From Epinephelus fuscoguttatus (lineage: Eukaryota > Chordata > Actinopteri > Perciformes > Serranidae): DNA of 64,000 nt. Below are positions 26,025 through 36,038 of the stretch, piece after piece. The notes beneath the pieces were generated by a model, which worked only from the letters and a program-made list of their open reading frames with translations, was not told where the DNA came from and ran no database searches. The position numbers and the translations under genes were made by a program. The first letter of the stretch is position 1, and each line of letters starts with the position of its first letter. The stretch lies in assembly GCF_011397635.1 (NCBI RefSeq), contig NC_064770.1:22996200-23060199 (forward strand). The letters run 5' to 3'.

Positions 26025-29000
26025 CTATCTGGAGGAGTTGGAGCTGGAACGAGAGCGGTGACGCCTGCGACCAGGAGATCTGGAGCGGGAGCGGCGGCGT
26101 ACTGGGGATCGCCTTCTTGGAGAGCGGGACCTACAGGGGAGGGAATGAGCAGACTTAATGCTCTGTACCAAAGAACATATATATATGCGTTCACGTGATC
26201 GTGTGAAAGTCAAATGTAGATGGACTGATTGAAATCATCCAACGTACCTTCTCCTCATGCGTGGTGGACTGCGACGCCACATATGTTGTGGTGGAGGCAT
26301 TCTGCGAGGGGGAGAAGGTCTGCGAGGTGGAGGACGCACTCGCTGAGTTAGCACGGCAGATGCGGTGATTTCTTGTCCATCAATCTGACCTGTCAATAAC
26401 AGTCATCACAGAGATTTATTCAACCAGTGTGCCTAGAGTAATGGTGTGACACAGAGGCAGTGAAGGACACACGCTGGCCTACCTCCGTCCATGTGTTTCA
26501 GGGCCTTCTGGGCCTCCTCAGGACTCTCAAACTCCACGTAAGCGTAGCCCCTGGACAGGTGTGGGTGGACTCTGTCCATCGGCATTTCGACCATTTTGAT
26601 TTTTCCATAAGTGGAAAAGATCTCCTGGATGTGGTCCTGTGCAAAGAGGAAATACAGTATGCTTATTAGAACACTTCCCACCATTCCGTTTTGGTCCTAG
26701 AGATTATGAATGCGGTGTCCTTGTCTATCTTATGTGATGTTTCTGAGGTAGAGCTATGACCTTAAATCATGTTTTCTCCTATAAAAAGCTCAACAATTTC
26801 TCAGCTGACCTTGGTGACATTCCTGGTCAGTCGCCCTAAGTGAACTTTAGTTGGTTTTGGGCTGGGGCTTCTTTTCCTTCGCTCCTTATCATCTCCTCTC
26901 TTCTGTGTTTTGGACCTGCAGAATCACAAACAAAGCAGCAATTCATTTCATCATGACTTAAACAAGTGAAAAAAATACAAGACATCACTGTGAATAAAAA
27001 TTTTGTAGCTGGTGACTTACGCTGAGCGGGAACGGCGGCGGTTGTCGTGGCGTCTACGGCTGGGGCTGGGGGAGCCTGAGGAGCTGGAAGAGGAGGAGGA
27101 ACGAGAGCTTGAAGAACCAGAGCGGCTGGAGCCAGATGAGCTGGAGCCACTTGAGGAACCTGAGCTGGAGCCGGAGCTGCTGCTTGAAGTAGAGCTCGAT
27201 CTGGACCTGGTCATGGTCAAAAAAACAAAACAAAATAAAACATGTTAGGTAACAAAATATACATATTTACTGGTACAATGTGTAACTTCTAGGGGGATGT
27301 AGTGGCATCTAGTGATGAGGATTGCAGATTGCAACAAGATGTTCATTGTTAGGAGGTTTTTCCTGGGAGCCAAAAAAATCCACAGAGGTCTTCTCCTCTC
27401 CAAAATAATTTATTTTAAACTGATAAAAACACTTAATAAAGTCTTTTCACATTAAGAAAACAGTGTTTTTCAACGCCCTTATAGTGGAGGGGCTGCTGAC
27501 TATGGTGGCTGACACAAAAACATGAATGTCCCAACTAGAGCCAGTGTTTGGTTTGTCTGTTCTGGGCTACTGTAGAAACATGGTTGTGAAATATGGCTGT
27601 CTCCTCTGTAGATAAAAATGGCTCGCACTAAGGAAATGAAAACACAACAGTTCTTAATATTGGGTAATTATACACAAAAGAAACATTATTATATAATCCT
27701 AATAATCCTACACACTGGACCTTTAAAGGGGTAGTGCACCCAAAAATGAAAATTCAGCCATTATCTACTCACCCATATGCCGACAGAGGCCCTGGTGAAG
27801 TTTTGGAGTGCTCACATCCTTTGCGGAGATCGGCGGATGGAGTGGCTAGCACACCTAAAGGTAGACGGCGCCCCAGACTAACGTCCAAGAACACAGAATT
27901 GAATCCACAAAGTATCTCCAAACTGCTCATCCGTAGTGATCCAAGTGTGCTGCAGCCGCGACATAAAAAGTTGTTTCAAAAAACGTCATATGAACTCTGT
28001 TTTTAGCCTCACTGTAGCCTGTAGCTCTGACTGCTTCTCTGTGCGCGCGCACTCAGGGTGATTGGCGATCTCCGAAGAGCAGCAGTCTCCTCAGTACTGA
28101 TGTCCAGATTCTCAAGTGCAGACATCGCCAATTCCCAGTCTGAGCAGCAAAGACTTTCCTCATCCGTTGACATTGCTTTGCATTTGAAACAACTACACCA
28201 CCAGGTTTCCAGTGCTCGACTCCGGTATTCTGCGGCTGGCTGAGGGTTAGGCTCATGAGCTGTGGCAGCTGCTTCATACAGGAGCCTGAGTTCCATCCGT
28301 ATACTCGGGCTCAAAAAAGAAATGCTGTTCCTCCTCAATTTCAAAGTCTTCAGACATGTTGGGCTGTCCTTTGCTAAAAGACCGTAGTGCAAATTATCTT
28401 TTAGCTACTGTGGTTACCGTTGTCTCCCCGTGTGGTGCACGTGTCACGTGATGTAAACACGGGTGAGCAAAGCTCATGCTTTCGCTGGTCTCGCGCAGGC
28501 ACGCACATGTGAATGCGGAGCTCAGAGAAGCAGTCAGAGCTACAGGCTACAGTGAGGCTAAAAACAGAGTTCATATGATGTTTTTCCAAACAACTTTTTA
28601 TGTCGCGGCTGCAGCACACTTGGATCACTATGGATGAGCAGTATGGAGGTACTTTGTGGATTCAATTTTGTGTTCTTGGACGTTAGTCTGGGGCGCCGTC
28701 TGCCATTAGGTGTGCTAGCTGCTCCCCCCTTGGATCTCCGCGAGGGATGTGAGGACTCTAAAACTTCACCAGGGCCTCCGTTGGCATATGGGTGAGGAGA
28801 TAATGGCTGAATTTTCATTTTTGGGTGCACTATCCCTTTAAGAATGGTGTTGTCACTAATATAAACACTAATAATAATCACATAAAGAGGGAACTAAGAA
28901 AACAAACCTGCTGCTGCTACTGCCAGTAGAGGCACTGCGACGTTTCCTTGCTTTGTCCCGTCCTCTGTCCTTGTCTCCTTCCTTGGTGCCAGTCTTTTCT

Positions 29001-30527
29001 TTGCCTCTGTCTTTTGTTTTCTCCTCCTCCTTTCGCTTCGTGGGTGATGGTGCCCTAAAGTCAGAGGCAAGCTTCTGTTACTTTGCAAACAGAAAAGTTG
29101 TGAATAGTGTGAGGCTGTAACTAACAATTTACGTTAATGTACACTACAAAAAAAATGGAAACTGCATGACGGAACTCCCAAGAGCCCAATTTAAGTCCCA
29201 ATTTTAGTCTTGAAATTGCTATTTTTTAATTAATTTTAATTCAAATTAATGAATATTTTCTAAGACAGGACATGAATCCTCCACACCAGATTCACCAATC
29301 ACAACAAACAAACCATACAACAAAATAATACCACGACATACATGTTCAAAATAACAATAATTACACAAACGGCTATAAAACCAGCTTTAAAATGATACAA
29401 AATATCCTTTGTTGACCAGAACGTATTCTATCTATTGTTAAGTTAACTGAAGGAGCCTGCACTACATCCTCTTGAAGCTTGGTCCATGCTTTTACTGTAC
29501 TAGTGTGACAGAGTTTGTGTCTTTTCAGAGAAACACCTGAGTGGAAATAATTTTCCCTCCCTAAAGTTCCCTCTTAAATTACATATATTATTCCAAGGCT
29601 GGGTAACAGGCTTAGACGAAATATATATTCTGTGAAAAAGCTCATTGATCTCCATAATGTCCCCTCTGTGTCTCCTGTGGACTAGAGTTGATGTAATTAT
29701 CTTAATATCTCCTCATATAACATCTCTGTCAAACCTGGAATTAGTTTAGTAGCTGTCCTCTGAACTTTATCAAATTTTTATCAGTTCATTTTATTTAAAT
29801 TTGTCTCATCAACAGACCAAAAACCGTCAAGTATTTAAACTACGATGACAGAAAACAAGTTTTTACAAACTTCTGAGAAGCTGGAACCAACAATGATTGA
29901 GATTTCTGGCTGATAAATGACTGTGATGATTAATCACTTATCAAAATTGTTGGCCACATTATTTTTGTCAAAGTTTATTGTCTCAGAATTTAAATAAGTG
30001 TAACTCCTTCTTCAACACATGAACATGATAAAGCAATGTGCCTGTGAGAACAAATATTACAGAGTATTTACTACCAAAAGGGAGTATGTAACTAAAGAAA
30101 CTGAGGTACTAAGAGTGTAAATGTCTCACTCAGAGTAAGCACAGATCCTAACCAGGGTTAAACCGCCTCAATGTTGCAAGAACTGCCGGTATTTGCATTT
30201 TAAAATTCTCGGTTTTAATGTTACTGTATTATGAATGCGAGAAAGATCTTACATTGTTACTATTATCACAGAACCATCTCAAACCATTAAACTTTACAGC
30301 CAACAACGGCACTCGCGGACAGAAACTCGCCGCCATTGATTTTCATTCAACTGACTCCTCAAAACAAGGCGCTCGTAGCCACGGGGGCTGCTGTTTAATC
30401 GACTACCGCTCTATTTTTAAGCGCACATAAGGTTAAAAAAACAAGTCACGGTTTTTGGTATGTGATAAAATATGTAGTTAAATTAAAACCAGTTTGACTG
30501 CAATCAAATAAAAGGCTAAACTTACAT
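26025..30527 (-). CDS. rnps1: RNPS1, RNA-binding protein with serine-rich domain
   Basis: Exons 30526-30527 (coding part), 28908-29054, 27021-27206, 26810-26915, 26483-26636, 26248-26389 and 26025-26130 join in phase to 280 aa. The order is a basic N-terminus (MAPSPTKRKEEEKTKDRGKE), a serine-rich tract, RRRHDNRRRSRS, one RRM (about 134-210; VHLGRL and RGYAYVEF at 176-183), a proline/arginine segment and an RS tail ending SRSSSNSSR. The family is a nuclear splicing regulator, an ASAP/PSAP component and part of the exon junction complex, acting with SAP18 and ACIN1 or PNN. The start codon is split: AT ends the first exon and G begins the next. Human RNPS1 (305 aa) has about 24 extra N-terminal residues. 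Intron 2 contains a transposon, intron 1 a LINE fragment. Confidence 0.95.
27265..27722. repeat. Dispersed fish repeat, fullest copy
   Basis: A 450-bp repeat in RNPS1 intron 2, with phrases shared with 13275-13540 (TTTGTCTGTTCTGGGCTACT; ATTATACAC; CACACTGGACCTTTAA). Its right end abuts the TTAA-flanked transposon at 27727, which therefore inserted next to or within this repeat's end. Confidence 0.7.
27727..28837 (-). mobile_element. TTAA-flanked transposon with about 320-bp inverted repeats and P2X7-type ORF
   Basis: TTAA at 27723-27726 and 28838-28841 bounds 1111 bp. The ends read AGGGGTAGTGCACCC and, in reverse complement, AGGGATAGTGCACCC. The arms (27727 to about 28050 and about 28515 to 28837) are long, similar inverted repeats sharing phrases such as GTGCTGCAGCCGCGACATAA. 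The unique centre encodes a cysteine-motif ORF on the minus strand. It sits between two coding exons of RNPS1 and must be spliced out. Size and architecture match the element at 16728, but the terminal sequences differ. Confidence 0.85.
28009..28392 (-). pseudogene. Second transposon ORF with P2X7-like cysteine cluster
   Basis: A 127-codon minus-strand ORF contains ALETWWCSCFKCKAMSTDEE followed by SLCCSDWELAM. The spacing W-C-x-C-x2-C-x10-C-C is close to the ORF at 17139 and to the P2X7 cytoplasmic domain. An adjacent frame upstream reads EDFEIEEEQHFFFEPEYTDG, matching the FEPEYTD motif of the other element, so at least one frame break divides the gene. The ORF's C-terminal end runs into the inverted repeat. 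No transposase catalytic motif is visible. Confidence 0.6.
29250..29800 (-). mobile_element. LINE 3' fragment (C-terminal reverse-transcriptase region)
   Basis: On the minus strand, DKVQRTATKLIPGLTEMLYEE (first 20 residues clearest, from about 29775) and then a stretch around NNICNLRGNF match the C-terminal end of CR1-like LINE ORF2 proteins (family pattern KVQRRATKLIPGL). The frame is broken by stops. It lies in RNPS1 intron 1 and is an old truncated insertion. Confidence 0.6.
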
Positions 30528-30790
30528 GTTTTTCAAACGAGGTGATTTCGTTTCAACCACTTGCGCCCTGAAGAACCGTCGCTTAGTGATGACGCTGAAG
30601 CGGAAGTGACGTACTCACCTGAGCCAACTCATTTGTTTATTTATGTTGTCGATAAAAAAAAATGTGAGTTTACGTGTGTGTGGTCGTAATACTACATCAT
30701 AGCTATGCTAGGTTGAAACATTTAATAATGTTACGTGAAATGATTTAAACACCAGTCAATCTTCCCTCTTGTCGACAAGGTGAGTGTTTC
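30528..30790. promoter_or_regulatory. Probable bidirectional promoter, RNPS1 / plus-strand HTH gene
   Basis: The interval lies just upstream of RNPS1 exon 1 and is the most CpG-containing stretch nearby. CGGAAGTGACGTAC at 30601-30614 combines an ETS-type CGGAAGTG with a CRE-like TGACGTAC, common in housekeeping promoters. On the plus strand, GACAAG followed by GTGAGT near 30779 could be the donor of a noncoding first exon for the gene at 33096. Both transcript starts are inference. Confidence 0.5.
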
Positions 30791-31319
30791 ACTTTATGAG
30801 TTACCGTTACTATGCTAGCTGTTACCGTTAGCTAACATTAGCCCAGCTAGCACCGCTGAGCGAAATATTTTTAACCAGTCCTGTAAAACTTTTTTAATCT
30901 GGAGAAAAGCGTAACGTTAATCACGGTCTTGTGTGTCATTCATGTAGTCACAACCAGTTACGTTAGCCATCTCGCATTGTTAGCAATTAATCAAGCAAAT
31001 AAATTCGACGACAGAATAATTAAGCAGCTGTTGTGATCTTAGGTAACGATAGTTTTTGATACGTGGATCAGTGACGCTAAATATCTCAAAAGCTCGTTGT
31101 TTAACTGAAATACGTCGGTACTGTGTTATAGCAAGAGTGCTACATGATATAACAATAATTCTTGAGAGTTGTTTTTATTTTTATTTTTCAATTAGGCTGG
31201 GCAATACATGTTAAAAGACCAGAGTCTTGACTAATAAACCTTGTAATGGGTCAACCTCCCAGTTTCCTAGATGGAAATAGGGGTCCACGCGCACCCCCCG
31301 GATTTTTTTGTGGCACTTG
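30791..31319. other. Noncoding DNA right of the RNPS1 promoter
   Basis: AT-rich with repeated GCTAGC/TTAGC words. No exon or known repeat was recognised. If the candidate donor near 30779 is used, this is the first intron of the plus-strand gene. Confidence 0.4.
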
Positions 31320-32080
31320 ATTTTTCTTAATCCTTCAAGTGTCTATTTTCGGATTTTGCCAGGTACCAAGCTGAAATAATTTCCCAAAGCCTAATTTTTA
31401 ACACTTTATTGCACCTGGTGCAATAAAGGGTGTAACTTTTGAAGTTAACAACATACAGAGACGAAAAAACACACGTTTCCATACAACTCTGACCCAAGGA
31501 ATTCAATGGAATGATTATTTTCCTTTTTTCATGCACCTAGGGTGAAAAAAAATCCACCACCTGTTTTTTTTTTTAATCATTTAAGTGTCTATTTTAAGAT
31601 TATACTAGCTAGCAGACTGAAATAATGTCCCATGGGGTTTATTTTTAACAGTTTATTACACCTATACCGAATCCAAAGAAATTGAAAATAGCTTAGCTTT
31701 TGAAGTAAACAACACAGAGAGACAAATGACACATTTTCCCATACAATTCTGACACAAGGAATGGTTATTTTTGACATTTGACAACTTTACTTCTGGACAA
31801 AAACAGCAAAAAATGTACATTTACCAACTATAGTTTCCTTTTTTCATGCGCATAGAGTGATTTTTTTTCACTACCTGTTTTTCCTTAACTATTTAAGTGT
31901 CTATTTTAAAATTATACATAGCAGACTAAAATATAGGCTAAGGTCCCCTGGGGTTATTTTTAACAGTTTATACTATCCTGAACCTGAAGAAATTGAAAAT
32001 AGCTTTGCTTTTGAAGTAAACATGTTTCTATACAATTCAGACTCAAGGAATTCAATAAAATGGGTAGGCCTAGCCTACTA
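31320..32080. repeat. Three diverged tandem repeat units of about 250-300 bp
   Basis: Units begin near 31320, 31560 and 31870. Each contains AAGTGTCTATTTT, then AATTATAC or a variant, GGGTTATTTTTAACA(G) TTTAT or a variant, TTTTGAAGT(T/A)AACA, CATACAA(T/C)TC(T/A)GAC and CAAGGAAT. The first two end with TTCCTTTTTTCATGC(A/G)C. Two minus-strand ORFs of 69 and 62 codons fall in the first two units and are mutually similar, but their decay in the third argues against a coding role. Confidence 0.85.
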
Positions 32081-32439
32081 ATAACATTTCAAACCATACT
32101 GACTATTTCTGGGAGGGAGGGCAGAGACAAACAAAAAGAAAAATACAGAAAAGGGCCAAATTCTGTAGGTGACTGAACATCAACTGCCAACTTTAGCGTT
32201 GGTTGGGACAGTGGGCCTGCACCTTACGACTGTAAGATGGTTGTCTCCCACTGCTCTCTCTTTTGGAAAAAAGTAAGCATTTGACCCTTTTATTAGGATA
32301 TTTAGTCATGGACAAGCCTCCATATAATTTTCCTATACAGTTTATCATACAGAAATGGAGTCTGCATGGATTTTCTTGACTAGCTAGTGATGGTAGCTAG
32401 TTAGTTAGCTAGTGCTAATGTTTTCTCTTTTTTCAGGCT

Positions 32440-33065
32440 GATTGAATAGGTCTATACTTACTAACAATGGGAAAAAGCACAAACTGTAACACAGCTGAAG
32501 TGCCTAAAAGGAAGATTCAATCCCTATCATGTATTTTACATGTCCCAACTCTTGCTGAGTATGGTCATTTCACTATACTTATGCAAGGGAGGGCACAGCG
32601 AGAGGCTATCATATCTACCACAGTATTCGTGATGTGAGACTCTGTGAACCAGCCACATCGCCATGCCGTATGAAGGATATTTGTGACCAGATACCATTGA
32701 CATTAGAGGGCTTGTCTTTGCATGAAACTGGCTATCATCAAAATTGCTACAAAAGCTTTACAGGGAAATTGGGTGGTTTAAAAGTGTCAAAGGCCTCTAT
32801 ATCTGGTGAATCATCATCATCATCATCATCATCATCAATAAAGGACTCCCTACGCTGGCTCAAATCTCTGTCAAATCAATCTGAAGGGACTTGGTGTTCC
32901 TTCTTGTTTCCAAATCAGTGCATTTTCTGTGACAAAATAAAAACCAAGGTCAAGGGTAAAACTGAAAAGCTTACAAAGTTTCAGAGTTGTAAACACAAAG
33001 AACCAGCTGTTAGTGTTAGTGTTAACTGTTTGTATTATATGATTCTTCTAGAGACTAACAGCCAA
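32440..33065 (+). pseudogene. Broken copy of a multi-copy Cys/His-rich fish gene, probably mobile-element derived
   Basis: The readable part includes EYGHFTIL, then CRMKDICDQIPLTLEGLSLH, GYHQNCYKSFTGKL and, after a serine run coded by TCA repeats, CIFCDK. Paired Cys and His residues suggest zinc-binding segments. Similar proteins recur in fish genomes, but I cannot name the family with confidence. The copy is broken. An acceptor-like TTTTTTCAG precedes it at about 32439. Confidence 0.4.
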
Positions 33066-33095
33066 ACTCACTCAGTCCCTGTGGAGTGAGAGACC

Positions 33096-35503
33096 ATGGG
33101 CCGGCTGGATGAAGCCGCCAAACACAAGGTGGTGGAGCTGCGGAAGGCTGGTCTCAGTTTCCGTAAGATCAAAGCTGTGCTGGAGCTGGAGAACATCAAG
33201 GTGTCTGCCCAGGCCATCTACCTGTTCCTGAGGGAGTTTCAAGGGAGGCCGCCAGGGAGGGTTAGACCCATAGAGGCTGGAAGCAGCACATCACCTGCAC
33301 AGGTGCAGCCTCGAGCCGGGCCAATACAAGAGAGCTGGAGTAACGTCCGTCTTCAAAATCTTCTGCGGGAGGCATCTCACCATGCCGGCTTTACAGCAGC
33401 TGCAAATTTTGCCAAACAGACGTCCACAAATCCAGATACTGGGGCAACGCCATCCGGGTCCGGGGAGAGCAGTGGAGGCAGCAGGCCGGAACAGCAGCAG
33501 GAGGGAGATAAGGAAGAAAATGACATCCAGATTGTTAGTGTCACCTCCCTTGCACAGAGCAGCCAACAAAGAGGTCCCCAGTCCACTGTAACAAGAGCAG
33601 AGGCGAGTGCTGTGTCTTCCACACAAACAGCTTCTGCGGCATCCATGAGGAGGAGAGTTACGCCTTCTCCGGCCATCAATTCAATGCTGGCGGCTCGAAA
33701 GAGGCTCTTGGATAAAGCGCTGTCACACAGGATGAAGGTAAAATCATTTGTCCCATGTGTTACAGTCCCATTTTTGGGTTTGTAATTATCGTCTACAATA
33801 GCAAACAATGTGTTATATGTTGAATACCATAAGAATCAAATCATCTGTCAGTCTTAACTTACATACATTGTTTTTCAACAGTCGTTCCACCAGGTGGCAT
33901 CATTGTTGAGGAGAGATCACTCTAGTGTTCAAGGTGCTGATGTGAGAAGTGCGATGCCACAACCACCTGAAACTTACGATCTGACAACTGAAAAGGTGAG
34001 AGAAGAGCAACCCTGATCCTGACCTTTATTCACATTGAGTAAATTGTGTCTCAGCCCTTTTTTGATAACAGACATCAGTTAATTCTGGTGATCAGGCCAC
34101 CGCGCAGATTGAGTCCAAGGTTATGTTTGTATAATGAATCCCTTACACCAGTTGATGGTACCAGATAGTATTCCAGCACCTAGCTACTGTGACAAAACTC
34201 ATTGGTTTATGGACTCCTGTTTTGAGGCCTCAAGTTTGGCATTTCGGCCATTGCCATCTTGGTTTTTTGGAGCCAGAATGAGCGTATTTGAACAAGAGGG
34301 TTGTTCCTCCTCATATGGAATGCTGTGCACCAGGAGTTGAACTTTATCTCAGGACGCAGTCCAAATGCCCTGAAAAACAAGCATTTGGGAACGCTTGCGT
34401 GCCATGATGGCATTGCTCGTGCCTTCTGCGCATCTATATTGAAATCAGTTAATTTGAGGGTGGAAAAAATGTGGCATGTGTACGAGCCCTAAGATTGTAA
34501 TCTAACTTTTTTATTGTTTCCTTCATATTTTTGTTTTGTTGCACAGACTGTTATGGAAGGCCAGTCTGGTGGAGGCAGTGCCCCCAGGCGTTTCCTCACA
34601 CAGAGACCAGGTCTGTCTGTCCGTTCCCTTCACCCTCCCCCTCGGGTCGGCATTCGTCTTCCTAACCGGTCACCGGCACCTTTAACATCCTCAGCTCCCG
34701 GGGTTGCCGTCATCCGTCTGCAGACCCCTGGAGGCCAGGGCGCCACTCGTAGTGACGGGAACCCGAGCCCCCAGCAGGCAGTCCAGGACACGGGAGGGAG
34801 AGGCGGCCTACAGGAACAGATTCAGACCCTGGGCTCTGAAGTGCGCAGCTTGGGTCAGGCAGTGAAGATGCTGGTGGAGCAGCAGTGCTGCCTTGAGAGG
34901 GAGCAGGCGCAGCAGACACACATTCAGAAGCAGATCCTCAGCACTCTACAGAGCCTCGCTGCCAAATTGGGACGTTGTAGCGTTGTCCAGCAGCAGCACA
35001 ACAAAACTCCATCACCCTCTGGTTTGCCAACGGCGTCTGCATCTACCTCTTTCAGCCAAGACACCTTCAACTTCAGTCAAGGCACATACACTCAGTGCAG
35101 CCAAACCCAGCCAAGCTACAACTCGTTAGAGAGTTTAGAAAACGTAGAGGCCTTTAAACTGCCAGGACTGAGCCCTTCAAGCATGAACGGGTTTCCACCA
35201 TGTAGCAACGCTGATAACCTCACACTTACTCACACTCCCCCTCAAACACAACAATATGCAGCGGTGTACCCACAGCAAAACAGTCAAACACTCATGCCAC
35301 CCTACACACAGTCCTATGTCCCCACATACAGCCAGTCACATTCTCAGACTTTCAGAGCATCAGAAAGTAAAACTTCAGATTACCCAAGCAGCTGCTCAGC
35401 AAGGACTCTCCAGGACTGCAGCGTGTCCACACAGCCGGTGATGAACTCTAACCATTCTTCACAGGATCAGCAGATCAATATTATCAAAGTGGAAGGACCT
35501 TAA
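33096..35503 (+). CDS. Unrecognised 570-aa nuclear-type protein: HTH, SIM-like motif, coiled coil, SUMO motif
   Basis: Exons 33096-33737, 33882-33995 and 34547-35503 have GT-AG borders, all phase 0, and give 570 aa. The start has a good context (GAGACCATGG). Residues 7-48 form a homeodomain-like helix-turn-helix of Tc1/pogo type: KVVELRKAGLSFRKIKAVLE then SAQAIYLFLREF. Low-complexity Ser/Gln/Pro sequence follows. EENDIQIVSV at 140-149 looks like a SUMO-interacting motif with acidic flank. Residues about 339-393 (LQEQIQTLGSEVRSLGQAVK and on) form a coiled coil. The tail is Gln/Tyr/Ser-rich and ends IIKVEGP, where IKVE is a SUMO-acceptor consensus (K566). Length, splicing and open frame argue for a functional host gene, possibly a domesticated transposase DNA-binding domain. 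I do not recognise an orthologue, and a nuclear regulatory role is inference. Confidence 0.8.
34185..34330. repeat. Dispersed fish repeat (GCCATCTTGG family), copy 1
   Basis: Lies in intron 2 of the plus-strand gene. Phrases TTTGGCATTTCGGCC, GCCATCTTGG and TTGGAGCCAGAA are typical of a very common teleost repeat. A related copy begins at 59755. Confidence 0.6.
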
Positions 35504-35889
35504 AGGCCTTCACATGCCACACAGTGTTTTGGGACCATAAGGGCTCGGATGTGCTTTTTTTTAGGGTCATTTTAGAGTAGTTATTTAAGAGACTCATGTT
35601 TTTACAATGAACATATACTGTACATTTCTTAAATTAATTAATTTAATTACATTTTAACAGAGTACAAACAGCAATAGGATGCAGTGCTTTAGTAATAATG
35701 TGTTTATGATTTGTCTTTAGTACAGGCGGCCATTACAAAATTAGAGAAAATGATCATGTGCAGGCACTTTGTCATTTTTTTGTCACACCTGTTTGTTATT
35801 TTGTATCTATTATTTTTGTATCATTAGGAGTGGCATTACAGACTGTTAGTTTTCATAACTCTATGCTAACTGATTAAAAAAAAACAACC

Positions 35890-35895
35890 AATAAA
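35890..35895 (+). terminator. Polyadenylation signal of the 33096 gene
   Basis: AATAAA, 387 bases after the stop codon, preceded by an AT-rich 3' UTR. The CYP2K gene converges from the other side and ends at 36039, so the two transcripts nearly meet tail to tail. Confidence 0.6.
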
Positions 35896-36038
35896 CAGAT
35901 GTTATTGATCCAAAGCAAGTTCCCATTTCAGTGTGTAAGGCAGTGTGTTAGAGGCTAACGTATTATTTGTACGAATGCGTACAGCTAAAGCTTACTAAAG
36001 GTGCAGTTCATCTCATGAAGAGCTGCAGTTTAACAGGA

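Noticed and set aside
27012-27248. Glutamate/leucine-rich plus-strand open frame
   Set aside because: It is the antisense of the RNPS1 serine-rich exon at 27021-27206.
31327-31777. Two similar minus-strand ORFs (69 and 62 codons) as a small gene family
   Set aside because: They arise from the tandem repeat units and are not preserved in the third unit.
33291-33808. Minus-strand open frames of 111 and 143 codons
   Set aside because: They are antisense shadows of exon 1 of the plus-strand HTH gene, which has homology-like domains and good splice sites.
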